In this document: piece by piece, positions 33,077-42,061 of the stretch
Position numbering within the stretch: the stretch's first letter is position 1
How the letters are laid out: each line of letters begins with the position of its first letter
NCBI GenBank assembly: GCA_030531085.1
Contig: JAUNOM010000014.1
Location: forward strand, 1 to 57,078
Direction: 5' to 3'
DNA length: 57,078 bases
DNA from: Prevotellaceae bacterium
GTDB taxonomy: Bacteria > Bacteroidota > Bacteroidia > Bacteroidales > Bacteroidaceae
The notes under the pieces: model-generated
Seen by the model: only the letters and a program-made list of their open reading frames with translations
Databases searched by the model: none
Told to the model about the DNA's origin: nothing
Program-made: the position numbers and the translations under genes

Positions 33077-33820
33077 ATGCAGAATATATTCAACAGAGCG
33101 GAACGTCTGCTTGGCACAGAAACCATGCAGCGCATCGCAGCCAAGCGAGTACTTATAATAGGAGTAGGCGGTGTTGGCTCATGGTGCGCAGAAAGTCTTG
33201 TGCGCTCAGGAATACAGAGTCTCACCATCGTTGACAGTGACTGCGTATGCGAAAGCAATGTAAACCGTCAGCTCATGGCCACAATGCGGACAATAGGCAG
33301 GCCCAAGGTGGAAGCTCTAAAGGAAAGGCTGTTGGAGATAAACCCCACGGCTGACATCACAGCTATATGCGAAATATACAGCGAGGAGCGTAATGCGCTG
33401 TTCAACCTCGACAGCTTTGACTATATAATCGACTGCATCGACTCTCTAAAGGACAAGATGGCACTGCTTCTGAACGCCACAAAGACACGCGCCACAGTAT
33501 TCTCCTCAATGGGAGCAGCGCTGAAGATGGATCCTACACAGATTAAGGTGGCGGAATACTGGAAGGTGCGTGGGTGTCCGTTAGGGGCTGCTTTGCGCAA
33601 GAAAATGAAAAGGGCCGGGCTGAAACCAGCCAAGCCCGTAATGTGTGTGTACTCTGAAGAGCTATTAGAGAATAAAGGCTGCGACAACGAAGGACCTGAA
33701 GCGCTGAACACCGGCAGCGGCATCAAGGCACAGGTCAATGGAACCATGGCGCATATCACGGCCATATTCGGCTTCACTCTCGCAGGTCTTGTGCTACAGA
33801 ACGCAGCCTATTCCTCGTAG
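33077..33820 (+). CDS. tcdA: tRNA threonylcarbamoyladenosine dehydratase
   Basis: A 247-residue E1/ThiF-fold enzyme that uses ATP to form the cyclic ct6A base at position 37 of ANN-decoding tRNAs. The start at 33077 (MQNIFNRAERLLGTETMQRI) matches the family, while the frame back to 33044 overlaps glf. The ATP site is VLIIGVGGVGSWCAESL, the adenylation region is SDCVCESNVNRQL, and the segment DYIIDCIDSLKDKM follows. Its 3' end overlaps the convergent Dabb gene by 13 bp. Confidence 0.94.
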   Translation: MQNIFNRAERLLGTETMQRIAAKRVLIIGVGGVGSWCAESLVRSGIQSLTIVDSDCVCESNVNRQLMATMRTIGRPKVEALKERLLEINPTADITAICEIYSEERNALFNLDSFDYIIDCIDSLKDKMALLLNATKTRATVFSSMGAALKMDPTQIKVAEYWKVRGCPLGAALRKKMKRAGLKPAKPVMCVYSEELLENKGCDNEGPEALNTGSGIKAQVNGTMAHITAIFGFTLAGLVLQNAAYSS

Positions 33821-34113
33821 TCGAGACACGTACGCTGTACCGTATATGGCCTTACTGCACTGTCAGCCACAGCCACATGGGCGGGATGAACAGCGTATGC
33901 CTTTAAAGCATCGAATGACTCAAGGGTACTGTCCAGCATCACATCACAGTTTGATGTGTCAAGCCTGCCATCCACATTCACCTTTACTGACAGCAGGCCG
34001 GGAACCTTACCCACCAGGCCTTCAAGGCCTTTCTTGATATTAGCCTTAACATTCTGCTTCTCCTCCTCGGAGAGTTCCGGATTCAATGTCCAGAGAATAA
34101 TGTGCTTTACCAT
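33808..34113 (-). CDS. Dabb-family (stress-responsive A/B barrel) protein
   Basis: A 101-residue ferredoxin-like dimeric alpha-beta barrel protein. MVKHIILWTLNPELSEEEKQ is the typical start, and the C-terminal HPAHVAVADSAVRPY holds the conserved His/Arg-type residues. Members range from plant stress proteins to small enzymes acting on aromatic or polyketide substrates, so no reaction can be assigned. It ends inside the 3' end of tcdA and starts 120 nt downstream of the C10 protease stop codon, beyond a bidirectional terminator. Confidence 0.88.
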   Translation of the reverse strand: MVKHIILWTLNPELSEEEKQNVKANIKKGLEGLVGKVPGLLSVKVNVDGRLDTSNCDVMLDSTLESFDALKAYAVHPAHVAVADSAVRPYTVQRTCLDYEE

Positions 34114-34161
34114 TTCTACTTATACTTAAAATTATTGTTCTTTCTGATATAATACATATAC

Positions 34162-34199
34162 AACAAAGAGCGTACCATGACACGGTAACGCTCTTTGTT
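34162..34199. terminator. Terminator between the C10 protease and Dabb genes
   Basis: AACAAAGAGCG (34162-34172) pairs with CGCTCTTTGTT (34189-34199), and ACC/GGT can extend the stem after a bulge. It ends the C10 protease transcript running toward lower coordinates. Confidence 0.75.
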
Positions 34200-34232
34200 A
34201 CTTTTATTATCTGTATCAGGCGTACAGGTTCA

Positions 34233-36785
34233 TCACCTTACCACCACCTTATTCTTGTTCACAATATACATACCTGCAGGGAGATTGACAGTAGTCTGCT
34301 CTCCAGCCGACATCGTGACAGTTCTGACAAAGGCACCTCCAGCAGTGGCAATGTACACCTTGGTGTCCGCATTGGCTTTAAGAGTTATGCAGCCTGCACC
34401 ACCTGTCGCTGTGAGAACATCACCATCAACCGCTACACTGTTAACATTGTCCGGGTCACCGGCAAAATAACATAGGGCAAAATTGGGTAAACATACAACA
34501 GAACTATTGCCATTAACATCCATTATATTATAAAGGTTGTCAGTCATACCTGCAAGATTAGCGCCTGTACTTTGGATACTTATAGCATAAACATCTCCTA
34601 TACTACCGTCAAGAGTATATGTAAATGAAGAAGTTGCATTAGCAGCTATGTCCAATGTACGCTTTTCTACAAGTCTGGACAATTGTGTATAGTTATCCTT
34701 GTAAACGACAAACTCACCAGAATATGCACCGCCTGCATTCTTAATATTTATGACATACTCCGCCTTTAGGCTCTTGATAATATCCATTTCAAACAGACTT
34801 GATCTATAATTTGCGTAGACCTTATCGCCAGATGCATTGACACACTTTATAGACTCGATTGAGAGGATTGGGGCCTCTGATGTGGCGAAGGTTATGGAGT
34901 TAGAGCCAATAGGCGTTAATTTTGATGAATTAGACTCCATATTGGCAAGAACCCAGAAATAATATGTACCGGCCTTGTTCGGAGCATAGTTAAAGGTCAG
35001 AGCCTTTGTCTCACCTTCCAACACCGTCATGCCTGATGAATAATCAAACTCCGTCACATTATCCGGTGTTGCCGTAGCATCATCTGTGACCCAAACATAT
35101 ACTTTATTGTAAAATTCCTTGTCAGAATTGTTGCTGACAGCGACACTTATACTATTATTCGTACCTGATGTTCCCTCCGTATTCTCTGAAGCAAGTCCTA
35201 CAGTCGCAGAGAGAGAGCTTACCTTATTGGATGTTTGCAGCTTGCCATTTTCCACCCATACCAGTAGGGATGTATTGACAGCGTTGAGACATGGAGTCCA
35301 TACTGTCTGGTCATCACTCTCTATCAGGAACAGTTCCTGTTTCTGTCTGCTGATAAGAAGAGTCACTGGTAAATACGCTATTCTACCAGAATTATGCCCA
35401 TAATTTTCAGAATCAAACGATATAGGATTGGATGTGACATTAACAATGTTACCATCCTTGTCCCTATAACCTACACCCACATAGGTCTTGCCATTAAGAC
35501 AGCTATTTAATGGAGTTATATTTACAGTACCGGTAATAACACCCTTATCCACTTTACCATTCATAGTTAATGGCTCATAAGACAAGATGGAAGCCCATTC
35601 ACGCTTGTCCTCCACACCATTGTCAGGGGCAATGCCTATAATCATTGTATTGACAGAACTATAACCATCCTCTGTTGAGCTGGCTCCTATTCCAGAATTA
35701 TTATGCGGATTCAGCACAGTAATGTCAAAATAACCATCACAGTAGCCACTCCATCCCCAGTTTACATAGTACAGGCCATCCTTATAACCGTTGACAACGA
35801 AAGCGTGCCCACCGCCAGCGGACTGTCCGTCATACAGTACAGGACGCTCTTCGTGCATCTCTTTGTAAAGAATGGCATCCCATGTTGCAAAATCATACGA
35901 TGAACGAGTCACCTGTCTGGTAAGTTCCTTATCCATACCGAAGTACTTGGTAAACAGTTCTGCCGTTACAGCAGCAGAAGAAGAAGGTCCATAGTTCATC
36001 TTTACAGCACAGCCAATGTGCAGCATCAGCTTTGCCACAGCTTCCTTCTGTGTCTCGGTCTCGGAACCATTATATGTATCAAGCATATTATCCCAGTCAT
36101 ATATATCACCGGCTTTGACCTCATCCATCTTTATACCATACGCTGTAGTATACGCAGGTATATCCGCCAGCAATGCGGATGGATAACGGTATTTGCCTAA
36201 TATCTGCGCAACAGCAGTGGCAACACATCCCGTAACAGATTTTATTCCTTGTACATATTCCGGACACTTACCATTATAAGGCATTCCCTGATCCCATTCT
36301 GTCTTTATGAACGGCTCAACCGATGTGCGTTCTGCCGCAACCCGTTCCCTTTCTTCTGTGACCTGCTGTAACTGCTCGTCAGTGGCAGAGTCCATAAACT
36401 CCTCGTACGCCTGCATGAAGCTGACCATATTAGGAGGCAGATTGTCGGCATCGTATGTACCGTTAGTGGAGTAGCCAACAATGGCCGGCATACGGTCATC
36501 ACCGGACACTATGGCATAGCCTTTGCCCCTTTTGGGAGAGAACACGTAATAATAAGCCTCGTCATTGCCGCGCTTCTCCTTTACATACACCAACTGCGGA
36601 GTGGCATCCGCCATAGTTGTCACGGTACCCTTGTGTCCATTCCCCACTTCACTGCCACGCATCACCTGCACAGCCTCACGGCGTGCCTGCTCCAAACTGC
36701 GTGGAGCAGCGACTGTAACAACACTTGAAGACAGGAATAGCGCCAACAGCAGGCCCGTACGTCTTGAAAGTAATAATTGTTTCAT
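34233..36785 (-). CDS. C10 (streptopain/interpain-type) cysteine protease, multidomain, secreted
   Basis: An 850-residue secreted protease. Signal peptide residues 1-27, then a streptopain-type propeptide (about 28-150; YAIVSGDDRMPAIVGYS). The papain-like catalytic domain has Cys187 (SVTGCVATAVAQ) and His327 (GGGHAFVVNGY), with EWDQGMPYN as the oxyanion segment and NWGWSGYCDGYF downstream. Residues about 400-760 are beta-rich repeats. The last 80 or so residues (VYIATAGGAFVRTVTMSAGE, LPAGMYIVNKNKVVVR) look like a type A T9SS sorting domain, so export through the Por system is likely. It is closest in build to interpain A of Prevotella intermedia. No staphostatin-like or SPI-like inhibitor gene is adjacent. 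Confidence 0.93.
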   Translation of the reverse strand: MKQLLLSRRTGLLLALFLSSSVVTVAAPRSLEQARREAVQVMRGSEVGNGHKGTVTTMADATPQLVYVKEKRGNDEAYYYVFSPKRGKGYAIVSGDDRMPAIVGYSTNGTYDADNLPPNMVSFMQAYEEFMDSATDEQLQQVTEERERVAAERTSVEPFIKTEWDQGMPYNGKCPEYVQGIKSVTGCVATAVAQILGKYRYPSALLADIPAYTTAYGIKMDEVKAGDIYDWDNMLDTYNGSETETQKEAVAKLMLHIGCAVKMNYGPSSSAAVTAELFTKYFGMDKELTRQVTRSSYDFATWDAILYKEMHEERPVLYDGQSAGGGHAFVVNGYKDGLYYVNWGWSGYCDGYFDITVLNPHNNSGIGASSTEDGYSSVNTMIIGIAPDNGVEDKREWASILSYEPLTMNGKVDKGVITGTVNITPLNSCLNGKTYVGVGYRDKDGNIVNVTSNPISFDSENYGHNSGRIAYLPVTLLISRQKQELFLIESDDQTVWTPCLNAVNTSLLVWVENGKLQTSNKVSSLSATVGLASENTEGTSGTNNSISVAVSNNSDKEFYNKVYVWVTDDATATPDNVTEFDYSSGMTVLEGETKALTFNYAPNKAGTYYFWVLANMESNSSKLTPIGSNSITFATSEAPILSIESIKCVNASGDKVYANYRSSLFEMDIIKSLKAEYVINIKNAGGAYSGEFVVYKDNYTQLSRLVEKRTLDIAANATSSFTYTLDGSIGDVYAISIQSTGANLAGMTDNLYNIMDVNGNSSVVCLPNFALCYFAGDPDNVNSVAVDGDVLTATGGAGCITLKANADTKVYIATAGGAFVRTVTMSAGEQTTVNLPAGMYIVNKNKVVVR

Positions 36786-36889
36786 CTACTTTTATTATTT
36801 GTAATTTAACGATATAATATATTAAGTCTCTTGTTTATATATATGGTATATGGATTATTGTCATATTGGGTAATGCAAATCGTTGCAGT

Positions 36890-37012
36890 TCATTTTCTTT
36901 TCTTCTTAGCATTCTTATACTCCTTGCGTACCCATTTGCCCTTTTCCATACAGACACGATACAACAGATATGCAAAAATACATACTGTGATTATAATTAT
37001 AGGAACATTCAT
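36890..37012 (-). CDS. 40-residue single-pass membrane protein
   Basis: A small gene not obvious from length alone. ATG at 37012-37010 and TGA at 36892-36890 give 40 residues. Residues 3-21 (VPIIIITVCIFAYLLYRVC) form one membrane helix, and the rest is strongly basic with Trp-Val (KGKWVRKEYK, ending KKKRK), as in many bona fide small membrane proteins. A -7 box TATATTTG lies at 37050-37043, so transcription would begin about 25 nt before the ATG. It is 104 nt upstream of the C10 protease gene on the same strand. Its function is unknown. Confidence 0.6.
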   Translation of the reverse strand: MNVPIIIITVCIFAYLLYRVCMEKGKWVRKEYKNAKKKRK

Positions 37013-37042
37013 TTATAACACATATTAAAAACCTTTTGGTTG

Positions 37043-37050
37043 CAAATATA
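37043..37050 (-). promoter_or_regulatory. -7 box of the 40-aa gene (and possibly the C10 protease)
   Basis: TATATTTG, followed by CA, on the minus strand. It is the only Bacteroidetes-type -7 box found upstream of the C10 protease gene, so the protease may be expressed from the same transcript. No -33 TTG is clear. Confidence 0.5.
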
Positions 37051-37173
37051 ATAATTTTTCCGCACATAAAGACATTCATGGACACTTTTTTTCTCTTTTG
37101 CCTGAAAAACTTCACATATCATGGACTTTGATAGGAAATATCCCTCAATATGATGACAACAGGCCAAAAGTGA

Positions 37174-37215
37174 AAAAAGGCCCAACTTACAATCTGTAAG
37201 AAAAAAGGCCTTTTT
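37174..37215. terminator. Nested hairpin, terminator-like
   Basis: AAAAAGGCC (37174-37182) pairs with GGCCTTTTT (37207-37215) around an inner stem CTTACA-atc-TGTAAG. It is symmetrical, so it could stop transcription in either direction. No known gene ends here, which suggests an unannotated transcript from the element to the right. Confidence 0.55.
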
Positions 37216-37282
37216 GCTTACAGTCCGCATTTCCATGCCCCTCAGAGAATGGCGTATTTGAAAATTATTTCCCTACGGACGC

Positions 37283-37614
37283 GTACAGCGCATTCTCGCA
37301 ATTTCCATTAATTCTCTGACAGTCTTGCAGTTGCGTAAAGTTCTCCCCGAAAAGGTATGCAAAAACGCATGAGAAAGGACGTTTTTGCGCTGCAATCTGA
37401 TAGAGATTACTCTGCAAAATGATAGAGATTACACCGCAAAAGCTATCAAATCACAGGGTAAAAGGATAGAGATTGTGCCCAAACCCATGTTTTTCATCTT
37501 ACAGGAAGCAGAAAATGAACAGTTTTCTCTCTAAAACGCATGGTGAGGACGACACTTCTAAAAACATTGACTGTTATTAAAACAGCCGTTTTACTTACGG
37601 ATTGTAAGTTGTAT
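37283..37614 (+). repeat. Dispersed intergenic element, copy 3 (diverged flanks), with 22-bp phased array
   Basis: Array at 37392-37476: units centred at 37401, 37423, 37445 and 37467 with core orientations plus, plus, minus, plus, again exactly 22 bp apart. The downstream block GTTTTTCATCTTACAGG (37489-37505) corresponds to the blocks in copies 1 and 2. The outer ends are weakly similar and the limits are set by analogy with copy 2. A 17-bp inverted repeat (37184-37200 and 37594-37610, one mismatch) brackets a larger 427-bp unit. It lies between the divergent 40-aa and rubrerythrin genes. Confidence 0.7.
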
Positions 37615-37803
37615 GCTTTTAAAACCACATCCTGTGGTCAATGATTGACACACCCTTAAAGTACCCTGCAACGGCTACAGGCAATGTGTGTTAAAATATT
37701 GTGTAAAAGGATTTCTCTCTGTTAAGGCTGCAACTTTTTAGTAAAAATATATTTATAATGTTGCAAAAGAATAATTATAAGTTCAAAAAAACGCAAAAAG
37801 GTA

Positions 37804-37833
37804 TTGCTGCATCAGATTTTATTTGTACTTTTG
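37804..37833 (+). promoter_or_regulatory. Promoter of rubrerythrin
   Basis: TTG (37804-37806), 19 bp, TACTTTTG (37826-37833), about 50 bp before the ATG at 37884. The 190 bp between the element and this promoter are AT-rich with nothing else recognised. Confidence 0.75.
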
Positions 37834-37883
37834 TCACAGAAAATTTCACTTTTAAGTTTAACCTTTCAAAAAACAAAACGATT

Positions 37884-38462
37884 ATGAACAAAAGCATTAA
37901 AGGGACTCAGACAGAAAGAAATCTCATGATGTCGTTTGCCGGTGAGAGCCAAGCCAGAATGCGTTACACCTATTTTGCCTCCAAGGCAAAGAAGGAAGGC
38001 TATGAGCAAGTGGCCGCCATTTTTGAAGAGACAGCCAACCAGGAGAAGGAACACGCCAAGCGTATGTTCAAGTATCTGGAAGGTGGCACGTGCGAGATCA
38101 CCGCAACATTCCCTGCCGGAGTAATCGGTACTACCGCAGAAAATCTGCAGGCCGCCATAATGGGTGAGCACAGCGAGGCGGAAAATGACTATCCTATGTT
38201 TGCAGATGTGGCAGATCAGGAAGGTTTTAAGGAGATAGCAACCATGTACCGCAACATTGCCATCGCCGAGCATGGACACGAAAAGCGCTACAAGGCGTTG
38301 CTAAAGAACATTGAGGAGGACACAGTCTTCAAGAAGGACGGCAAAGTATACTGGCAATGCCGCAACTGCGGATTTATAATCGAAGCGGAAGCCGCGCCAA
38401 AGGAGTGCCCTGCTTGTCTGCACGCACAGGCGTACTTCGAGGTCATGAAAGACAACTATTAA
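37884..38462 (+). CDS. rbr: Rubrerythrin
   Basis: A 192-residue non-haem di-iron peroxidase that reduces hydrogen peroxide in anaerobes. The start MNKSIKGTQTERNLMMSFAG at 37884 is canonical, while the open frame back to 37758 crosses the promoter. The ferritin-like four-helix domain carries the iron ligands within NLMMSFAGESQARMRY, ANQEKEHAK and AEHGHEKRY. The C-terminal rubredoxin domain has CRNCG and CPAC. It starts a short oxidative-stress operon with sodB 31 nt after its stop. Confidence 0.97.
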   Translation: MNKSIKGTQTERNLMMSFAGESQARMRYTYFASKAKKEGYEQVAAIFEETANQEKEHAKRMFKYLEGGTCEITATFPAGVIGTTAENLQAAIMGEHSEAENDYPMFADVADQEGFKEIATMYRNIAIAEHGHEKRYKALLKNIEEDTVFKKDGKVYWQCRNCGFIIEAEAAPKECPACLHAQAYFEVMKDNY

Positions 38463-38493
38463 GGATAACACAAAAAGAAGAAAGGATTGTACT

Positions 38494-39093
38494 ATGGATA
38501 ACAATAAGTTTACGATGCCAGAATTGTGCTATGAGACAGACGCTCTTGCACCAGTTATCAGCGAGGAGACCATCGACCTGCATTATGGCAAGCACCTGCA
38601 GACATACATCGACAACCTGAACAGGCTGCTTCCAGGCAGTGGATTTGAGAACAAACCTCTCGAGGAGATTGCCGCAAAGGCCGATGGTCCTCTTGGTAAC
38701 AATGCGGGACAAGTATTGAACCACTCCCTGTACTTTGCGCAATTCTGCCCCAATGGCGGCAATACGACAAGACCATCCGACTGCCTTAGAAGAAGGATAG
38801 AGATGTCGTTCAGCAACATGGACGAAATGTGCAGCAAGCTAAGCGAGGCGGCCATAGGACTTTTCGGTTCTGGATGGGCATGGCTGACTATAAACGACAA
38901 CGGAAACATTGAGATACACCAAATGCCAAACGCTGACAACCCACTGCGCCACGGTCTGTATCCGCTGATGACCATAGACGTATGGGAGCACGCATACTAC
39001 CTGGATTACCAGAACAGAAGGGCTGAACACGTCAGGAACATTTGGGAAATCATAAACTGGAATGTGATTTCAGAGCGTGCAAGGAAATGTTAG
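38494..39093 (+). CDS. sodB: Superoxide dismutase (Fe/Mn)
   Basis: A 199-residue cytoplasmic superoxide dismutase. Metal ligands are the His of DLHYGKHLQTY, the His of VLNHSLYFAQF, and Asp/His of IDVWEHAYYLDYQNRR. The Gly-rich FGSGWAWL segment is typical. Bacteroidetes enzymes of this type are often cambialistic, so the metal in use cannot be read reliably. It follows rubrerythrin by 31 nt and is closed by the terminator at 39174, forming a two-gene peroxide/superoxide defence unit. Confidence 0.96.
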   Translation: MDNNKFTMPELCYETDALAPVISEETIDLHYGKHLQTYIDNLNRLLPGSGFENKPLEEIAAKADGPLGNNAGQVLNHSLYFAQFCPNGGNTTRPSDCLRRRIEMSFSNMDEMCSKLSEAAIGLFGSGWAWLTINDNGNIEIHQMPNADNPLRHGLYPLMTIDVWEHAYYLDYQNRRAEHVRNIWEIINWNVISERARKC

Positions 39094-39173
39094 CACAGTA
39101 AAGAGAACATACCATGTTAATTCAACATAATATACTGTAGATTATCAAAAACGTGCAAAGATTGTAAAAAACG

Positions 39174-39213
39174 CAGGGCGGCAGACTGGAAAATGTCCAG
39201 ACGTGCCGCCCTG
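39174..39213. terminator. Terminator between sodB and azlD
   Basis: CAGGGCGGCA (39174-39183) pairs with TGCCGCCCTG (39204-39213), with an inner CTGGA/TCCAG stem. It lies between convergent genes and can serve both. Confidence 0.82.
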
Positions 39214-39250
39214 TTATCATGTCATTACAACACATTGACATACAGTCCCC

Positions 39251-39556
39251 TCATAACAGCCCCTCTATGACAAACACTATCACACAGCATATAACTGATA
39301 CAGGAAACAGGCCAAGGCCAAACATCGCCGCAACAACGCCCAGAACAAGGGCCGCGCCTCCGGCCAAGGGGGAGGCAGTTGTCCCGACTATGGCAGGGAA
39401 AGTCATCACGGCCAGCGTGACGTATGGCACGTAATATAAGAAGCTACGCATGAAGCGGTTACGGATTCTGCCTCGGATAAGCAGCACACCGACCACACGG
39501 AGCAGGTTGGTGACAAGAACCATTATCAATATGTACACCCAAATACGCATATCCAT
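39251..39556 (-). CDS. azlD: AzlD-family small subunit of branched-chain amino acid exporter
   Basis: A 101-residue hydrophobic protein with about four membrane helices, matching AzlD (VYILIMVLVTNLLRVVGVLL, then VPYVTLAVMTFPAIV). AzlD works with AzlC to export branched-chain amino acids and analogues. The azlC gene ends 5 nt upstream, so the two are an operon. Substrate specificity is assumed from the family. Confidence 0.9.
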   Translation of the reverse strand: MDMRIWVYILIMVLVTNLLRVVGVLLIRGRIRNRFMRSFLYYVPYVTLAVMTFPAIVGTTASPLAGGAALVLGVVAAMFGLGLFPVSVICCVIVFVIEGLL

Positions 39557-39561
39557 AGTCT

Positions 39562-40278
39562 TTATATTTCAGCATTATCGTCCACTGGCTTCAGCAATGC
39601 CGCAGCAGAGGATATTATCACTGTAAGAAGGATGGTCCTTGTACCACCGGACATTTCCGACAGAAGCGGCAATATGGAGCATACGCCACTAAGAACAAAG
39701 CTCGCCACAACGGCGCAGGCTACAGCTCTGTCACGTTTGGAGGGAGGGATTATGATGGCTATGAACATACCATAAAGCGCAACGCTAAGGGCTGAGACAA
39801 TATTTGATGGCAGCACATCGCCCGCTATGATACCGGAAGCGGTGCCGGAAGCCCAGAACACGGTGGAGATTATGGATGCTCCAAAAGTATAGGTAGGAGC
39901 AAGACTGCCGGGATATGCTATGGATATGCCGAACACCTCATCCGTTATGCACAGCGATACAAGAATGCGCTTGCACAATGAGGTTCTCTCACTGAACTTC
40001 TGTGACAGGGCTGTACTCATCAGCAGATAGCGCAAATTGGCGACGAGACTCATGCCTACCACCTCAACGTATGTGGTAGAGGCCGCCACAAGGGTGTAGA
40101 CACCATACTCTCCCGCTGATGCCCTTGTCAGAAAGCTGCTGGCAAAACCCAATATGGCACCAATACCTGCATTACTGGCAATGATGCCCAACGAGAAGGC
40201 CACGGCATAATACCCCAAGGCTATAGGGATGCCATCGCGTACACCATGAAGAAAAATAGAACGTGTATCTGTATTCAT
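39562..40278 (-). CDS. azlC: AzlC-family large subunit of branched-chain amino acid exporter
   Basis: A 238-residue integral membrane protein with about six to eight helices. The opening FLHGVRDGIPIALGYYAVAF and ITDEVFGISIAYPG are AzlC signatures. I chose the ATG at 40278 (MNTDTRSIFLHG); an in-frame start at 40302 adds eight residues. Together with azlD it forms a two-component exporter. The pgi gene ends about 150 nt upstream of this start, and no clear promoter was found in that gap. Confidence 0.91.
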   Translation of the reverse strand: MNTDTRSIFLHGVRDGIPIALGYYAVAFSLGIIASNAGIGAILGFASSFLTRASAGEYGVYTLVAASTTYVEVVGMSLVANLRYLLMSTALSQKFSERTSLCKRILVSLCITDEVFGISIAYPGSLAPTYTFGASIISTVFWASGTASGIIAGDVLPSNIVSALSVALYGMFIAIIIPPSKRDRAVACAVVASFVLSGVCSILPLLSEMSGGTRTILLTVIISSAAALLKPVDDNAEI

Positions 40279-40450
40279 CTGTATATGTGCACAACCACAC
40301 AAAGCCCCACCCTATCATCATGCTATTTAGGTATATAACACGATAAAAGGGTTGGGCTAAAATGCCTGTATGTGTATGCCGGACGCATACACAGGACATC
40401 CTTCATATATATAATGTCTGTGTTTGTGTCCGGCAACTTATGTTTATAGA

Positions 40451-41806
40451 TTAATCCTCAGCGGCGAGCTTTGCCCTTATGGCCTTTGTCTCCTCCTCGT
40501 ATCCAGGCTTCTCAAGCAGTGCGAACATATTCTTCTTATACGCCTCCACACCAGGCTGGTTAAAGGCGTTAACACCAAGCAGCTGGCCGGAAATGCCACA
40601 GGCAATCTCAAAGAAATAGATAAGCTGACCATAGTTATATGCGTCAAGACGCTCTATGGATATAAGGATATTGGGAACTCCACCGTCCACGTGTGCCAGA
40701 CGTGTGCCAAGCTCCGCATTCTTGTTGACCTCATCAATGCGCTTGCCTGCAAGGAAGTTCAGACCGTCAAGGTTCTCCTCGTCAGATGGGAACAGAAGGC
40801 TGTGCTCCGGTGTCTCAACAGAGATGCAAGTCTCAAAGATTGTACGCTCACCGTCCTGTATCCACTGTCCCATTGAGTGCAGGTCAGTGGTGAAGTCGCA
40901 TGATGCGGGGAAGATACCCTTACCATCCTTACCCTCTGACTCACCGTAAAGCTGCTTCCACCACTCTGCGTAATAATGCAGTTTAGGCTGATAGTTGATG
41001 AGTATCTCTATCTTCTTGCCGTTCTGATAAAGCGCATTTCGTGTAGCAGCATATATTGCGGCAGGATTCTCCTCAAACGGAACGTCAATGGCACACTGCT
41101 TCTCCATAGCCTGTGCGCCTGCCACAAGCTGCTCTATATCTATGCCAGCGCACGCTATTGGCAACAAGCCTACAGGGGTCAGGACAGAGAAACGTCCGCC
41201 CACATTGTCAGGAATGATGAATGAACGGTATCCCTCCTTGTCAGCACAGGTACGTGCCGCACCCTTCTTGGCATCGGTAACAGCAACTATCAGGTCCTTG
41301 GCGGCAGCCTTACCGACCTGTGACTCAAGCTGAGTCTTCAACAGACGGAATGTCAGGGCTGTCTCTGTTGTTGTGCCGGACTTTGATATATTGATTATGG
41401 CGAATGTCTTTCCACTAAGATATGCAGTGAGTTCAGAGAGATAGTCCTCACCGATATTGTTGCCGGCGAACACTACCGCCGGTGTCTTAGCATCCTTAAC
41501 GAGCCATGCAAAAGAGTTCTGCAACCCCTCTATCACTGCCTTCGCGCCAAGATATGAGCCACCGATACCGGCTACGACAATAACCTCTGCCTTGGAACGC
41601 AGGTCTGCGGCCACAGCCTTTATCTCGCTTACAAACTCTGGCGTGATGCTTGAAGGCAGATGAAGCCAGCCAAGGAAGTCGTTACCTGGAACAGTACCTT
41701 CCTCAAGGCCTTTACGGGCCGCGTCAGTCTGCTCCTTCAGTGCCATCACTGCACCAGCAGGAAGAAACTGCTGTGCCTTTCTAATGTCTAATGAAATGCT
41801 TTTCAT
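40451..41806 (-). CDS. pgi: Glucose-6-phosphate isomerase
   Basis: A 451-residue PGI of the shorter bacterial type, which interconverts glucose 6-phosphate and fructose 6-phosphate. The sugar-phosphate loop is [15 protein letters not shown], the following segment [12 protein letters not shown] belongs to the SIS domain, and [12 protein letters not shown] lies in the first SIS domain. The C-terminal region contains [15 protein letters not shown] with the catalytic Lys/His neighbourhood. It has its own promoter at 41894-41925 and is monocistronic or leads into azlCD. Confidence 0.96.
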   Translation of the reverse strand: MKSISLDIRKAQQFLPAGAVMALKEQTDAARKGLEEGTVPGNDFLGWLHLPSSITPEFVSEIKAVAADLRSKAEVIVVAGIGGSYLGAKAVIEGLQNSFAWLVKDAKTPAVVFAGNNIGEDYLSELTAYLSGKTFAIINISKSGTTTETALTFRLLKTQLESQVGKAAAKDLIVAVTDAKKGAARTCADKEGYRSFIIPDNVGGRFSVLTPVGLLPIACAGIDIEQLVAGAQAMEKQCAIDVPFEENPAAIYAATRNALYQNGKKIEILINYQPKLHYYAEWWKQLYGESEGKDGKGIFPASCDFTTDLHSMGQWIQDGERTIFETCISVETPEHSLLFPSDEENLDGLNFLAGKRIDEVNKNAELGTRLAHVDGGVPNILISIERLDAYNYGQLIYFFEIACGISGQLLGVNAFNQPGVEAYKKNMFALLEKPGYEEETKAIRAKLAAED

Positions 41807-41893
41807 AATTAAATGTTGTGATTTATGTAAAGATTATATATATTTATTGCAAAATGCGGATAACGCATACTCTCCGCAACCTCTTTCAGGGCT

Positions 41894-41925
41894 CAAAGGT
41901 ACAAATATTATTTCATAACTCCAAA
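41894..41925 (-). promoter_or_regulatory. Promoter of pgi
   Basis: On the minus strand TTTG (41925-41922), 20 bp, TACCTTTG (41901-41894). The leader is about 80 nt. Confidence 0.72.
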
Positions 41926-41973
41926 CATGAAAGGCGAAAAATGTCATGTACAGACATAAAAACACAAAAAAGA

Positions 41974-42017
41974 ATAGCGCAAACACCTGCATATGCAACT
42001 ACAAGTGTTTGCGCTAT
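41974..42017 (-). terminator. Terminator of the L31 gene
   Basis: A 13-bp perfect stem (ATAGCGCAAACAC at 41974-41986, complement at 42005-42017) with an 18-nt loop, 45 nt after the stop codon, followed on the minus strand by TTCTTTTTT. Confidence 0.82.
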
Positions 42018-42061
42018 CTGCCACTCTCCTTAACGGGGAGACCTTATTTGAAGATATTTTA

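Noticed and set aside
33808-33820. Frame error at the tcdA/Dabb junction
   Set aside because: The 13-bp overlap is between convergent genes, and both C-termini look complete, so no error is needed.
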